Shown one piece after another: positions 12,140 through 23,700 of a stretch of DNA of 64,000 bases; position 1 is the first letter of the stretch, and the number at the start of each line of letters is the position of its first letter. A program made the translations under genes and the position numbers. Below the pieces are notes generated by a model. The model was not told the origin of the DNA. It worked only from the letters and a program-made list of their open reading frames with translations, and made no database searches. Source of the DNA: Hyposmocoma kahamanoa (Eukaryota; Arthropoda; Insecta; Lepidoptera; Cosmopterigidae); the NCBI RefSeq assembly GCF_003589595.1, contig NW_020653409.1, positions 2,398,466 to 2,462,465 on the forward strand, given 5' to 3'.

Positions 12140-13385
12140 TTAATTTTTTTATGAAAACTAGCGACAGACATAACATTAATATGAGGAATCAAAATAAACT
12201 AGCTGTTCTTGACTGTCGTTTTCACAAAGTCACAAATTCAGTTCCACCTCACTATCTCGAAAAGGCTTTCTTTCTCCTTAGAAATCTGCGCGCAAAAGCG
12301 TTTTTAGCACGGTAGCGTAGAAAAGCTTTTTGTAATTCCAACTTGACGATGGAGTGAAAAAAAAAAATAATGACACGTTCAAATAAGCGCCTTGTCGTAC
12401 ATTACTTATTTAGATAATATAAATCCGTTGTTATTATTTCATTCTTATTATTGTTGACAATAAATTGGCAATGGTAAGTAATTGTGTTTATTAAATTATT
12501 TTAATTCGCTGAAGAACTAAAATGATTTCAATTATCACAAATAAAAGTACAAGAAAGAATAAAAATTGATGAGGCGTAAATTCAGAACGCATCCGAAGAT
12601 AAACTTTTTCTTTTATTTTTTAAAAACTGATGTTTTAAAGTTCAATTGCTTTTCTTCCATCTATCATTTTCCTCGACCGAAAAAAACTACAGGATATTGG
12701 CGAAACGAAATCACCATTTTTTTGTATAACTTTTATAATAATATTAAACTACCGTACATAGTTATTTTTACTTGACATTGGCAAAATCATTGATTATTTC
12801 GATGGGGCATTTAAAAGAAAGATCATTTTCCTCGCTATAGTGAGGTGAAAACTTGTGTTTCGCGCGGCAGCAAAGTTGTTTTGCGTCTCGTGGCTTGAAA
12901 CCCTCGCTACGCTCAGGAATCTATTTTTGATCTAGGTTCCTTCTCTTGCGCAGGTTTCAATACAAGCACTCGCGTCAAACAAAAACTTTGCAGCCTTGCA
13001 TAACGAATAACCATTAAGAGGCAATGTATAACGCTTCTATAAGATTCCGGTTGATATAGTATGATATGATATGTTGATATCCAAAATTTGCCATTTACGA
13101 GGTTTAAAACTGTAGTGAAACAAAAACTTTATACTAAAGGTAAAACCGTTTTAAACTTTATACAGCTTCTGCGTACTTGAATGACAAAAATCCGTAGTAG
13201 TGACCCGTTTAGCTCTTGCAGGTAGCCTCGATCTAAGATGTTTAAATTAAATATTGTAATGATAAATGTATTCAAATGTAGGTATATTTACAAAGACCAA
13301 CCTCTAGAATCTGCCCTACGAATGAGCAGTAGAGTTGAATCAGTATGACATTTTCAAGTGTAATTTACTTACCTATGAAATAAAG
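12140..13385. repeat. Dispersed repeat D, copy 2, in two blocks
   Basis: Blocks at about 12140-12235 and 13155-13385 correspond to the two ends of copy 1. The sequence between is different and includes the repeat at 12741-12822 shared with 20806-20880. Confidence 0.5.
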
Positions 13386-13391
13386 TAATAA

Positions 13392-13603
13392 CTGCTCCGT
13401 GGCAGAACGGTTACCATGCCGGACTGCCACGCAGAGGTCTCAGGTTCGATACCCGGGCCGGGAGAAATATTTGTATAGCCTACATTTATTTCTCTCGTGA
13501 GTTTGGGTGTAATTTGTGGTTATCTATATGTGTGTCCATGGCACCCGCGACACAGGGTTTCCCTAGTGCGGGGCTATGTTGAGTGTATGCGTATTATTAA
13601 AGA
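13392..13603 (+). mobile_element. SINE-B, tRNA-derived (family description)
   Basis: The head CTCCGTGGCAGAACGGTTAC with B-box AGGTTCGATACCC resembles a tRNA. The body contains TTTATTTCTCTCGTGAGTTT and CCGCGACACAGGGTTTCCCT and ends in a (TTA)n-like tail. Six copies of about 210 bases lie in the window. Confidence 0.85.
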
Positions 13604-13967
13604 TTATTTGACTTGAAAAAATGCAATGACCGTTGAATAGTCGCTCGATGGCTATAGCCACTGGCAAGCCAGCACTATTCTGATTGAATGAATTGAATGA
13701 ATTGGGGCCCTAAAAAGTTGTCTTTTGCATTTAACCTTATTACACCATGGTTGAATTTTTTTTTAAAACGGTACATAGAGGCTTCTAATTACGCACGTCT
13801 TTTTAAATCAATTTCTACTCCTGTACAGCGAGGAGGTAGCAGCTAAAGAGTACGGGAAAAAAGAGACTAAAAATGTGTTTTAAGGCGGAATTGCAGTAGT
13901 TCGGCCATTTGGACTGAATAGGTGAACTTCGGATGATAATGACTTTACAAATGAAAATAAGATATGT

Positions 13968-13973
13968 TTTATT
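13968..13973 (-). promoter_or_regulatory. Poly(A) signal of B9D1
   Basis: AATAAA on the minus strand lies 10 bases past the B9D1 stop codon, implying a very short 3' UTR. No other AATAAA lies closer to the stop. Confidence 0.6.
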
Positions 13974-13983
13974 CATTATAATT

Positions 13984-16848
13984 TCAAATATCGGTGGCTC
14001 TGTACGGCGGTGGCAGGTTATCGTAGCCTAGCTTGCGCAGGTCCTTGGAAACCATTGTCAAACTTAAGGTGATACTGCCGTAGGATTCCGTGCGTAGTAC
14101 TGGAACAATGGAAAACTAATTTATATATGACTGTAATTTAGAGCGTCTACTCGGTATCGTATTCCAGATACGTGATTTAAAATGTGACGAGTGTAACTAA
14201 GCGTTTCCCACAAAAAATAGACACCATTTTGGTCAAGTTGTAAATACGTTTATATTTTAAGTTCATTTTGTGTTGTTGCGGTTTCCAAATAAACTTTTTT
14301 TTTCAAATTCGTTGCCATTACAAAAAAATATTTTAAGTATCCTGCAAATGCACAAGGTCTAAATAATTCTAATTTTCGTTAATCTATTTAAGAGTTGTTT
14401 CAAAGTTAAGCGGGTTCTTACTTACTATTACTTACAAGTAAACACCGTGGTAACCCAATGGTTCGACCTACCGCCTGTCAAGTAGAGAGTCGTGGGTTCG
14501 AATCCGGGCTTGCACCGCTGAGGTTTTTTTTATAATCAAGTGAAGTCGTACGCCTGATGGTAAGCAAGGTTGGCACGATTAAATCATTGCGATTTAAATC
14601 GTGATTTAAATAAAATTGGTTTTTTAATAAAAATCAGTGACTTAATTAAATGTGTTTCATTTTATTTTCTTTCACAGAAATGAACATAAAAATCAGTCTA
14701 TTATATTTTAAAGACTAGGGTCTGTTCCATCTGAGAAATCAATATCATTATTATAATACTTAAACAAAAAAACCAGCTTGCCGCGGTTAATTAACCTTTT
14801 ACATGACTACGTTTTACGCTACGTTACGTTTTTTAAAATGAAAAAATAAAAAGAAATCGTGATTAATTAGGATTTTTTCCAAAAAATCGTGCTTTATTGG
14901 ATTTTTTTTATCATGATTTTTTCCAACCCTGATGGTAAGCTACACGCTTGTCCATAACAGTTGCATATATGCAGTGCCACTGAGCTCTTTAAACCGCAAA
15001 GATCTGAGGCGTACTGCCACTGCGCCCGTCACCCTGAGACATAAGTTGACAGGTCCCATGAGCCTATAATGTCACCAGCACCCTTACCCTTCAAAACTGG
15101 AACGCAGTAATACCCTGGAACCAGCAAAGAATGTGATAATTACTTACAATAGTTCTCTTTGCCATTAGCAAGCATCTTAGGGTCAACTAGCTCTGGGTAT
15201 CGTCCTGTAACCCACGCCAACCATTCCCCTAGCAATGTAGCGGCCTGGGGCCGCACTAGTGACGCAGTGATTCGCCGTGGCCCCGTCGTTGGCGGTAACA
15301 ATGCGAGCCCGTATCCGCGCAGCGAGTCTCCGCTTAGCGAATTCTGTGCTCGCACTGTTACTATAATTTGGGGCCCTAAAAAGTGTGAAGGAAAACTTTA
15401 AAAAGCAGGTATAGCCTAGTCTTAGCGAAAGGAATGGGAAGGCTCGGTCCACAAAATTTATTTTAAAAGAAGAAATGAAAAGACCATAGGCCGGCCACAT
15501 ACAGTCGGAATCTCGTCTTGAAATTCCGGCGGCAAATCCGTACAAATCACGGACTTATCACAACTATTCCGTTCCGAAATTATTTCCGATTGCATGCGAT
15601 GCATTTGGAACTCCGCACGGAAAAAGCCGTTCCGAATGCAAGTCTTCCATAGATTTTGAGGGGCCGCAACTCACAGTCTTAAATTGCGTAAGTATTTTCG
15701 CTACTAGAACATCTGGACTCAATGCCTCGCGTGTCTCAACTGTCTTGTTATTCCGAATGGAAAAAATATGTATTTATGTGTGTGATGTATATACGGAATG
15801 TCGAATCGAATTCCGTCTGTATGTGGCCGGCTTAACAAATAAAACGATATAAAAAGTACCTACAATTAGTATAAAACACTCCCTAAATATACTTTCTCAA
15901 AATTCTCAAAACGCGTGCTTATAAATCATCACCCACATTTAATTTCAAATTTCACGTAATTAACTTTATGATTTAACAATAAATACGTCCTCGCGTTTTG
16001 AGAATTTTGATGGAGATAACGACGTAAGGCTCAAGTCACACTGGCGCAGAGTCGAAGCGTCGCGACGCGTCGTGTTTTTCGCCTATAGCATATTCACCTC
16101 TATTTTACCATTATTAAAGTACAAATTTGTGTTATACAAATATGGAGTCTAGTTACTTGGGCGCAGTGAGGCGTCAGACGCCGACGACACTGTGATCCGG
16201 GCGCATTAATGCGAGAGTCGACGCGCGTCGCCAAGAGTTGTAATTGAACAACAGGACGCGGCGCGACGCTTCGACTCTGCGCCAGTGTGAATTGAGCCTA
16301 ACAAAATGAAATTCGTGAACGATTCAAAATTTGAAAAAGTGGCCAGGAACCAGTAAAGAGTGTGATAAAAAGGTAGGATAACGATTAAAAATTTCAGGTC
16401 ACACAGGTATGTACGGTAACGTATGTTTCAACATTTTTCACGAAATATATCGGTTGTCGATTAAAGACCCGAGTAGACCAGTGGAACGTACATGCCTTCA
16501 TACAGAAGCCTTAAAAAAGTTTTTCAATTTTTCAGTTAAAAATAATACATAAATAACAAATGTACAAAACTATTTCTTGTAGAAGTAGAAACACTTACAG
16601 CCCGAGACATTTGTGCTACTAAAGACCATTTCCAGTGGCATATTGAAAACAACTCTCTCAGGATCCTTGCCAGATTGTGCCATTTGGCTGGTCCCAAAAG
16701 TAAGTCCTGATACAGGCTCCCAATCCGCACCCCATACGGTGTCATACTGAATGTACAAATTGTCGTCGAAAACTCCCGCCGGAAATATTATGTACTCTAT
16801 TTGACCGCTAAAGGACACCAAAAACTTAGTTATTTCACTTTCATTCAT
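13984..16848 (-). CDS. B9D1: B9 domain-containing protein 1, complete, 3 exons
   Basis: Exons on the minus strand are 16848-16599, 15375-15148 and 14099-13984, joined at GT-AG sites in phase 1 and phase 1, giving 197 residues, close to the about 200 of human B9D1. The N-terminal half reads like the B9 fold: FLVSFSGQIEY, then GADWEPVSGL, then VFNMPLEMVFSSTN before a G-W-P-Q junction across intron 1. Exon 2 has RGYGLALLP and TGRYPELVDPKML, and exon 3 has MVSKDLRKLGYD, all matching the human order. B9D1 belongs to the tectonic/MKS complex that gates the ciliary transition zone; in insects this matters in sensory neurons and sperm. The ATG is the first in frame and the N-terminus aligns with the human one. 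Intron 2 is filled with nested repeats but the splice sites look intact. Family identity is confident; exon edges were set by eye. Confidence 0.93.
14440..14524 (+). mobile_element. SINE-C head, cut by SINE-A
   Basis: tRNA-like stretch with B-box GGGTTCGAATCC and the same GCTTGCACC continuation as the copy at 10866. It is interrupted by SINE-A inside B9D1 intron 2. Confidence 0.7.
14531..15118 (+). mobile_element. SINE-A split by a 363-bp insertion
   Basis: SINE-A halves 14531-14565 and 14941-15118 are contiguous in the family consensus. The split carries a 12-bp direct repeat of the target. Confidence 0.8.
14566..14928 (+). mobile_element. TIR element inserted in SINE-A
   Basis: It starts AAGGTTGGCACGATTAAATC and ends ATCATGATTTTTTCCAAC, an imperfect inverted repeat. 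CTGATGGTAAGC flanks it on both sides (14554-14565, 14929-14940). The interior is rich in GATTTAAATC-type sequence. Confidence 0.75.
15490..15831. mobile_element. MITE with GCCGGCCACATACAG termini
   Basis: Terminal inverted repeats of about 25 bases start GCCGGCCACATACAG at both ends. The flanks do not show a clear duplication. It lies in B9D1 intron 1. Confidence 0.7.
16028..16298. mobile_element. Tourist-like MITE, TAA duplication
   Basis: The left end GGCTCAAGTCACACTGGCGC and the reverse-complemented right end match over about 40 bases. TAA flanks both sides (16025-16027, 16299-16301), as for PIF/Harbinger insertions. It lies in B9D1 intron 1. Confidence 0.85.
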
Positions 16849-17733
16849 TACTATATCCGATTAATATAAAAGTTATGAAAGAGATTTCAGCGAAAACACC
16901 CGGCTGCATTTAAGGACAACCACAATCAAAACAAACGTCGTCATGGTAACCGCTTCAGTGTTACCATTTTAAATTAAAAAAAACCGGTAAACCATGAACA
17001 ACACTTTTTTTTAATCATGTCAAAGGAGAATACAAAACACAGAATAACTACAACAGTTTATTAATGCAACGAATGCAGTAAAAGGTACCAAAAATCTCTT
17101 CCACAAAACTTTTATTATAAAAAAAATAGATTTTTTGTTTTACGGACAATAGACAATAAACTTCCGCTCAACTGTTTTACCGACAGTGTTCTAAATTCCT
17201 CCACAAGATGGTGCGGCATATGCTTTCAAATTGCAATCGGCCACCATTGTCGAAAACGAATTTGTTTCAAGTTTGATGAATTTACATTTTTCGTGGTCGT
17301 TTTCGCCAGCATACTAAGTTTTCTTCTTAAAGCTGCAGTGTTCATCATTGTTTTAACAAGAATTTACCCTTGAAGTGTTGCGAAAGTGTATGTTTTTGTG
17401 GAATAAATGCGCCCAAAATGTCACGCGAAGCGAGCATCAGATTTGTGAACACCATACCACACTGGAAATAAACTTGATTCTCAACGGAATAAGTGACAGT
17501 GGACAGTGAGAACGTGTATTTCTAGAATCTAGAAACTTGTGGTATGCAGTGGAAAGTGTTTTCAGTGGCATGCGCTCTTGAAAATATTTCTGAAGTTTAT
17601 GTACACGTCGTAAGACAGCACAGTTACGCGGGCGAAGGCTTGGAAGTTGCCGGCATCGTTATGGTGGACTGAGAGGAGTGCGCGAGGCAGTTGAGCACGC
17701 GTTGTGTGTAGCGCCGCGAGCGGCCCGTGCACG
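16849..17733. promoter_or_regulatory. Shared divergent promoter region, B9D1 and PHD-finger gene
   Basis: The start codons of B9D1 (minus) and the PHD-finger gene (plus) are 885 bases apart with no repeat between them, so both promoters and 5' UTRs must sit here unless distant first exons exist. GC rises sharply over about 17,620-17,805 next to the plus-strand start, as in a CpG-rich promoter. I cannot place a transcription start or TATA box with confidence. Confidence 0.5.
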
Positions 17734-20700
17734 ATGTCCGGCGGCTCGCAGCACAATCCGAACGGGCGGCAGGCGCAACTGGGTCCCGGATGGAGCCCCT
17801 TGCAGGTGGTGCTTATTGGCCTGTTTTGTTGCAATACACATTCATCATAACCTATTCGTAGTAGCATAACAGCGCAAAACCGTTATGGTATTGTTAATGC
17901 CGTCTAGATTCATGAGAATCACGACCAAGTGACACATTATTACAAGTGTAAACTAATCATTAAAAAATGTTACACGCTATTGATGTGGAGCGCGCCAGTT
18001 ATCATGTAAATAATACAGCAGATCAGCTGTTTCATTGACAAGTTACTTAGGAGTGACATTGTAGGGCAATGAGTGTACAAACAGTACAGTGGGCTCCACA
18101 TCTCCTTTGCTTTGTTCTGTGACCTTGGGTATATTTTGCATATGAAACTTTGAGATTTGTCAAATTTGCCACAGATGTTATTTTTTTTTTATAATTAGAC
18201 TTACTATAATCTTGTTCCAGTAACTTGTTCCAAAGTTTTTATGGAAATGTCAAGCAGCCTTTTTGTAAATAGTTACATGGAAAATTTGTCTATTTATGAC
18301 TCATCAATGTCACCTGCTGCAATCACTTCTCACTTGAAGTAGAGTCATCCTTGGCATTATTTGCATTTGCCTTAATGCCCTTAAACCTTGAAATGTCATT
18401 GAAAAAATCTGTATATTTTTTTGAACCACAGCTTTTTGCGCTTTTCTGTGACTGTACTTGTAAACTATAAACTCATACTACTACTGACCTGTCTTTTAAT
18501 TTATACATATATTTCATTTTAAAAACAGGGTTATGTCTAAAAGCACCCAGAATAGATGACCATGAAAGGTCTAAGGGTCATATTCCAGAACTCTACTCAA
18601 TACTCAAGTCAGATTCAGATTCAGGACTTGAGTATTGCAGTGAGCACTGAAAATCATACTCAAAGCCTTGCCATTGGGGTCATATTTCCAGTGCTTGAAA
18701 TCATACTCAAGTCTGCTCAAATCCTGACTTGAGCATTGAGTAGAGTTCTGGAATACGACCCTAAGATGAATAGCTAATGTAAGAAATACAACTCAGTTAC
18801 ATGATGATGCAGAGGCTTTGCTACTTTGACGGGAGGGATGGGATAATATGTGTTTTCCATCTTTTTTTCATACAGTTATTGATTTGTAAAAAAAATTAAT
18901 CATATTACATATTAAACATTACAAAATTATGTTTTCAAAAGCTGTTAAATTGCCGAAGTATTGTTAAGTTCAGAAAGGTACCTTACAATATTTTGTAATG
19001 TAAAGAATAAAAATAATGTACAATTATGTAAAATATTATTTCTTTGTAAACTGCTTTATTGACGCAACACATTTTTTGCTCCTACTAAATTCTTACGTAC
19101 TTACGTGTCCTACATACTTTGTATAAACAACAATTGATTAATTTTATTATATATAATGTTGTAGATAATGATTATCATTAAGTTAACTGCCAAATGAGTA
19201 AAATGTATGGGTGTTATGGGTTTCCCCTTTGCCTTTGTTCGTACTGATAATTCCTTCCTTCTGTAATGATTAATAGATTTATTGTACTGATGAACAATGA
19301 AATGTAAGAAATTTCAATTTTCATACATAATTTAAAACCAGTTAGTTAAATTTTATTATGTTTATATTTTTATGAACATAACACTTGTGTACTGAGCTCA
19401 GTGCTTCCCAATACAATAATTTTAATATTTGTTTTCTACTAACACTGTAGAATCTTAGGATCTTTGGTAGGAACTGGAGTGGGTTATGTTGCTTCTTTAT
19501 CTACATTGTACCACTTACAACACTAATGGGCATAATTTACAGTTTTGATTATTAATTATTCACGTCACAACATAGAACTTCTAATTCTGATTCAAACTAT
19601 GTAAATGACTGTTTGTCAAATTGTAAATGACATCGGCCATTGGCCTTTGTAAAGAACTATTTGTCAGTAGGCCTAGTATCAAACCTAAATTAAATATTAT
19701 TTTTATGAATACCTGGAATTTAGTAGTACATTATAGTCTGAATATAGGAGTCAGTTAAAGAGGAGTGAAAATGCAGTTGCAGGTTGCAAATTTCCTGGCG
19801 CGCGCGCCGCAAGCGCACATGGCGTCCGAGCGGGGGGTCACGTGGCATACGCCAACCCCCCCGCCGCACCTCTATCACGTCCCCGCGCCGTCGCCGCCAG
19901 ATCCCTTACAGGTAAAAAAAATCTAAAATATTTTTACAGTACCATAGGAATGTTATAATTTATAATCAAATTTTTGTTATTAGCATGTACGGCTTTTTGC
20001 CTGTTCTTTGCTTGTGTTATATTTGTTTGCATGGCCACATTTTTCATTCAAACGTCAGTCAATTAGGAGAGCCATTCATAAACTAGAATATGTTACTTTT
20101 TAATGTAATGTTACTAGTAAAGTTTTGGTACAATGTAATGGGCATATAGTGTTATTGATTGCCCAGCCCTGGGCAGTTATAGGCAAAAGGGCCCTTCCAT
20201 GATATATACCATTTCCCCCATCTCACCACCATTTTTACCCATATCCAAATATTCTCGACAACAAAAAAGTCGTAATTTTATGGTTATTTCAGTAATGTCT
20301 TAAAATAGAGTATACTTTAGTTATCACTACAACAAGTTAAAAGCTTTTGAAGCTATTGCGCATTCCCAAGTATGACTACCTATATAAACATTTAAATGTT
20401 TGTCTAACGTATATAACTGTTACCTTAACTAATAGTTACCAGTTGGATAAACATTTTTTGTTACACACACACTTATAGCTACGCACTAAGGAAACCTTGG
20501 GTGCCATGGACACACATAGACAACCACAAATGACTCCCCAACTCACGAGATAAATAAATATAGGCCATACAAATATTTCTCCCGGCCTGGGAACCAGAAC
20601 CTCTGCGTGGCAGTTCAGCATGGAAACTGTTCGGCCACAGAGGCAGTTAATTGTATTAACAATTAATGTAATTAATAAAACAATTGTAATATGTAGACTG

Positions 20701-23700
20701 CTGTGCTATGCATAACTTTGGATGCTATATTGGTTGCGAGCTTTATTGTAATATATTTTTTCAACAACATTAACCCGTTCTTGAAACANNNNNNNNNNCT
20801 TCTTTTTTTAAATGTTATGGCCCCATCGAAATAATCGATGATTTCGCCAATGTCAAGTAAAAATAACTATGTACAGTGGTTTCGTAAAAATAACATAAAA
20901 ATTATGGCGGACGCCATTAGCAAGGCCGGTACCTCCCCTATTCTCTTATATTCAATCAATATAAAATTTAATGTCAACCTTTGCTCTATGGCACAAAGAA
21001 AAATAGTGACGTTTGTGGTTCTTTGTGTTTGCAGTACTATTTAAGTGCAGCCCATTAACGAGTTAAAGTAACTAGTGATTCTTTATAACACGTAGTCCAG
21101 GGTCAGATCACGTAAAGATTCAGTACGATAATTCCTAAGTCGATCGACATGGAATACCGCTTAGAAACGCAGCTATCACTATCGAAAGATAAATTAAACT
21201 TTGAATGTAAATATAATAATCATGATTTTATCACGCCAATGTTCTTCCCAGTGTACGATCGGACGAGCGTAACGTGCTTAGGATAGTGCTTTGGTATTAT
21301 TTTGCTTATTAATTATTTATAATTTGCCGCTATTTTCATACTTATCGATGTAATACTAATGGTAGTTCTGCTGTGGCTACAGGGTCTCTTGCAATTGCAG
21401 GCGATGAAGGGCGCAAACTCGGTGTTCCGTCACACTGCCACGCCCCCAGAACTTTACAGGCACACACCTACGCCGCCAGATAAACATTTACTCAGGTATT
21501 TACTATTACATGAGTCTACTCTTTATGATATATGGACAAAAAAAAAAAAGGTGGTCATATATGGTGTATATCAGTAGGTAGCAAGCAACCTGCTTCAGAA
21601 GCTACAACATTCAGTATGGTGTGAGTTCTCTTGTTTTATTGGTTCAGAGAAGTTGCTCCAGTGGTCCACCATACGAAAGAGTAAATTATGATTTATGGTG
21701 GTCAAATCAAAATTAATGTGTTATTTCAGACACACGCCTTCCCCGGGCGACGTGAAAGCCAGCACAGCGCTGCCTCCAGCGGAGTTGTACCCACATTTGG
21801 GACCAGGCAGAGGTAAATACAGTGTGAAGTTGCTTGAAAGAAAAATAAATCTTTCTGCAGTGTCATTTACACTTAAAAAAGCGCAGTATTTATTCTACAA
21901 AATTATAATATATTAACAATTACAGAGAAAATGCGCCCTGAGGAGCTACTGGCATACGCCCGCGGTGCGGCGACGGGTGCAGTTGCAGCGGGTGCGGGCG
22001 TGGACCTGTCGACGGGCGCACGCGGCTCAGCCAATGGAGCGCCGGCGCACTCCCCCCACCCACCTCACCCCTCACCTGCGCTGTCCGTGCGAGACGCGCC
22101 CACTATCAACAGCCTCATCGCGCGTGCGCAGCCCAGGTAATTGACCTCTAAAGATTACTAACAAATAAGAATAGCTTTGTTAAATATAGAGTAATTTAAA
22201 TATAAATAAACAATGATACGAAGAGTCGCTGTTTTGGTGAAAATCTATACTTATGTATGTAGGGTCGATGCACTCACTTAAATATCCACTATTTCTACTA
22301 AGTGCTATGCAAATAATGGACACCTAAGTGAGGGCACCGACTGTACACGTCTGAGTACCGCGCATATGTAAATTGATCCTATAATTATCGATACCGTAAT
22401 ACTTCTCATTTTCACGCAGACACGGCGTCGGTCGCGTGGATGCCCTACTGGAGCGGCTGGTCCCGTCTCCTGCATCCCCTCACTCGGTGATAGTGCTGCC
22501 CCGCGCCGCGCCAACGCCGCCTACGCCCCCCGCCGGGCCCACTCCTTCACCGCCTTCGTCGAACGAGGTACCACACTTTTACCAGCTCGACCAATGCTTT
22601 TCCCACGGTGTTCATATTTAAAAAAGTGATATTTTTTCTCGACGGTGCGAACTAGACATAGTGGGAAGTAAAAGTAATTTCTATTTATTTATAGGATTCA
22701 GCAGACTCGTGTGGTGCACCTCCCGGGTCAAAACGGAAACGGAAACCAGATCGTACGATCCGCGTGAGCGCGCCTCTATCGCGTGCGCCCAGTTCGCCCG
22801 TGCCCCCCGCACTCCCCTGCATGCCCTTGCCCCCTCCCGCCGCACGCCTCTCCCCGCCGAAGGAGGAACCCCCCGTGGAGAACGGTGTGCCTGCGCACGA
22901 AAAGATAAACGGCTCCGAGCCAAAAACAAAGGAGAACCCACACGGAGCGCCGAACCCTCCCAACCCGCCGGACCCTCCTCGAAACACCCCCCCTCAGCCG
23001 ACGTCCCCCCCACCCCTGGAGCCGCACGCGCGGAGAAAAACGCGCGCGAACTCGGCAGAGACAATCGACGATATCGCGGCGATGGTGGCTGCGCCTGCGC
23101 CGCGCGCCGAGCCGCTCGTCGACTCCGACGACGCCCCCGACTCGATCGACAAACTTGAGAGCGTGCTGGCCAGTCCGCATCGCGATGATAAAGCCACCGT
23201 TGAGCCGGATGTCAGTAAATCGCCGCACAAGTCTGATGACCGAGACGAAGAGAAACCCGCGGAGCCACAGGTGGAGGTGGCCGCCGCGCCCAAGCGGAGA
23301 AGTGCACGTACCTCCAACGCGGAGGCCAACGTCCCTGTGGAGTCGCCCTCCGAGGCCAAACCGGCGGAAGGCGAAGCGGGCGAAGCTCGTACGGCCGAAC
23401 CCACGGCCGCGAGCTTCGTAGAAGTGGAGAACCAGCTGGAGAAGATGTTCGCTGGCATTGAGGAAGAACCAGCCGCCGCCGGCTCGGAGGGCGATAAAGC
23501 TGCTGAACCTAGGAAGCGGCGTAGGTAAGTAGATGTCGTCGACTTATACACAAGGAATATAAAAATTTTGAACCTGACTTTGGGAACAGTCCCAGTTCCA
23601 TATAGTTTGGGCATTTCGTATAGCACCCCATGACCTAAAGGAATGAAATCTTGAATTGAATACCACAAAAACGAACGATGTCGAGCATTGATAGTTCAGG

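Larger units (their letters stand above)
17806..19782 (+). other. Intron 1 of PHD-finger gene
   Basis: AT-rich intron starting at a weak GTGGTG donor. It holds one Tourist-like MITE at 18575-18761 and nothing else that I can identify. Confidence 0.6.
19912..21400 (+). other. Intron 2 of PHD-finger gene
   Basis: It contains a minus-strand SINE-B (20462-20648), an assembly gap (20789-20798) and, at 20806-20880, a copy of a dispersed repeat also present inverted at about 12741-12822. No conserved exon is visible. Confidence 0.6.

Noticed and set aside
22681..23668. Long open frames on the minus strand and in other frames across the PHD gene exon 7
   Set aside because: They are shadows caused by high GC; the sense frame joins correctly to flanking exons by splice phase.
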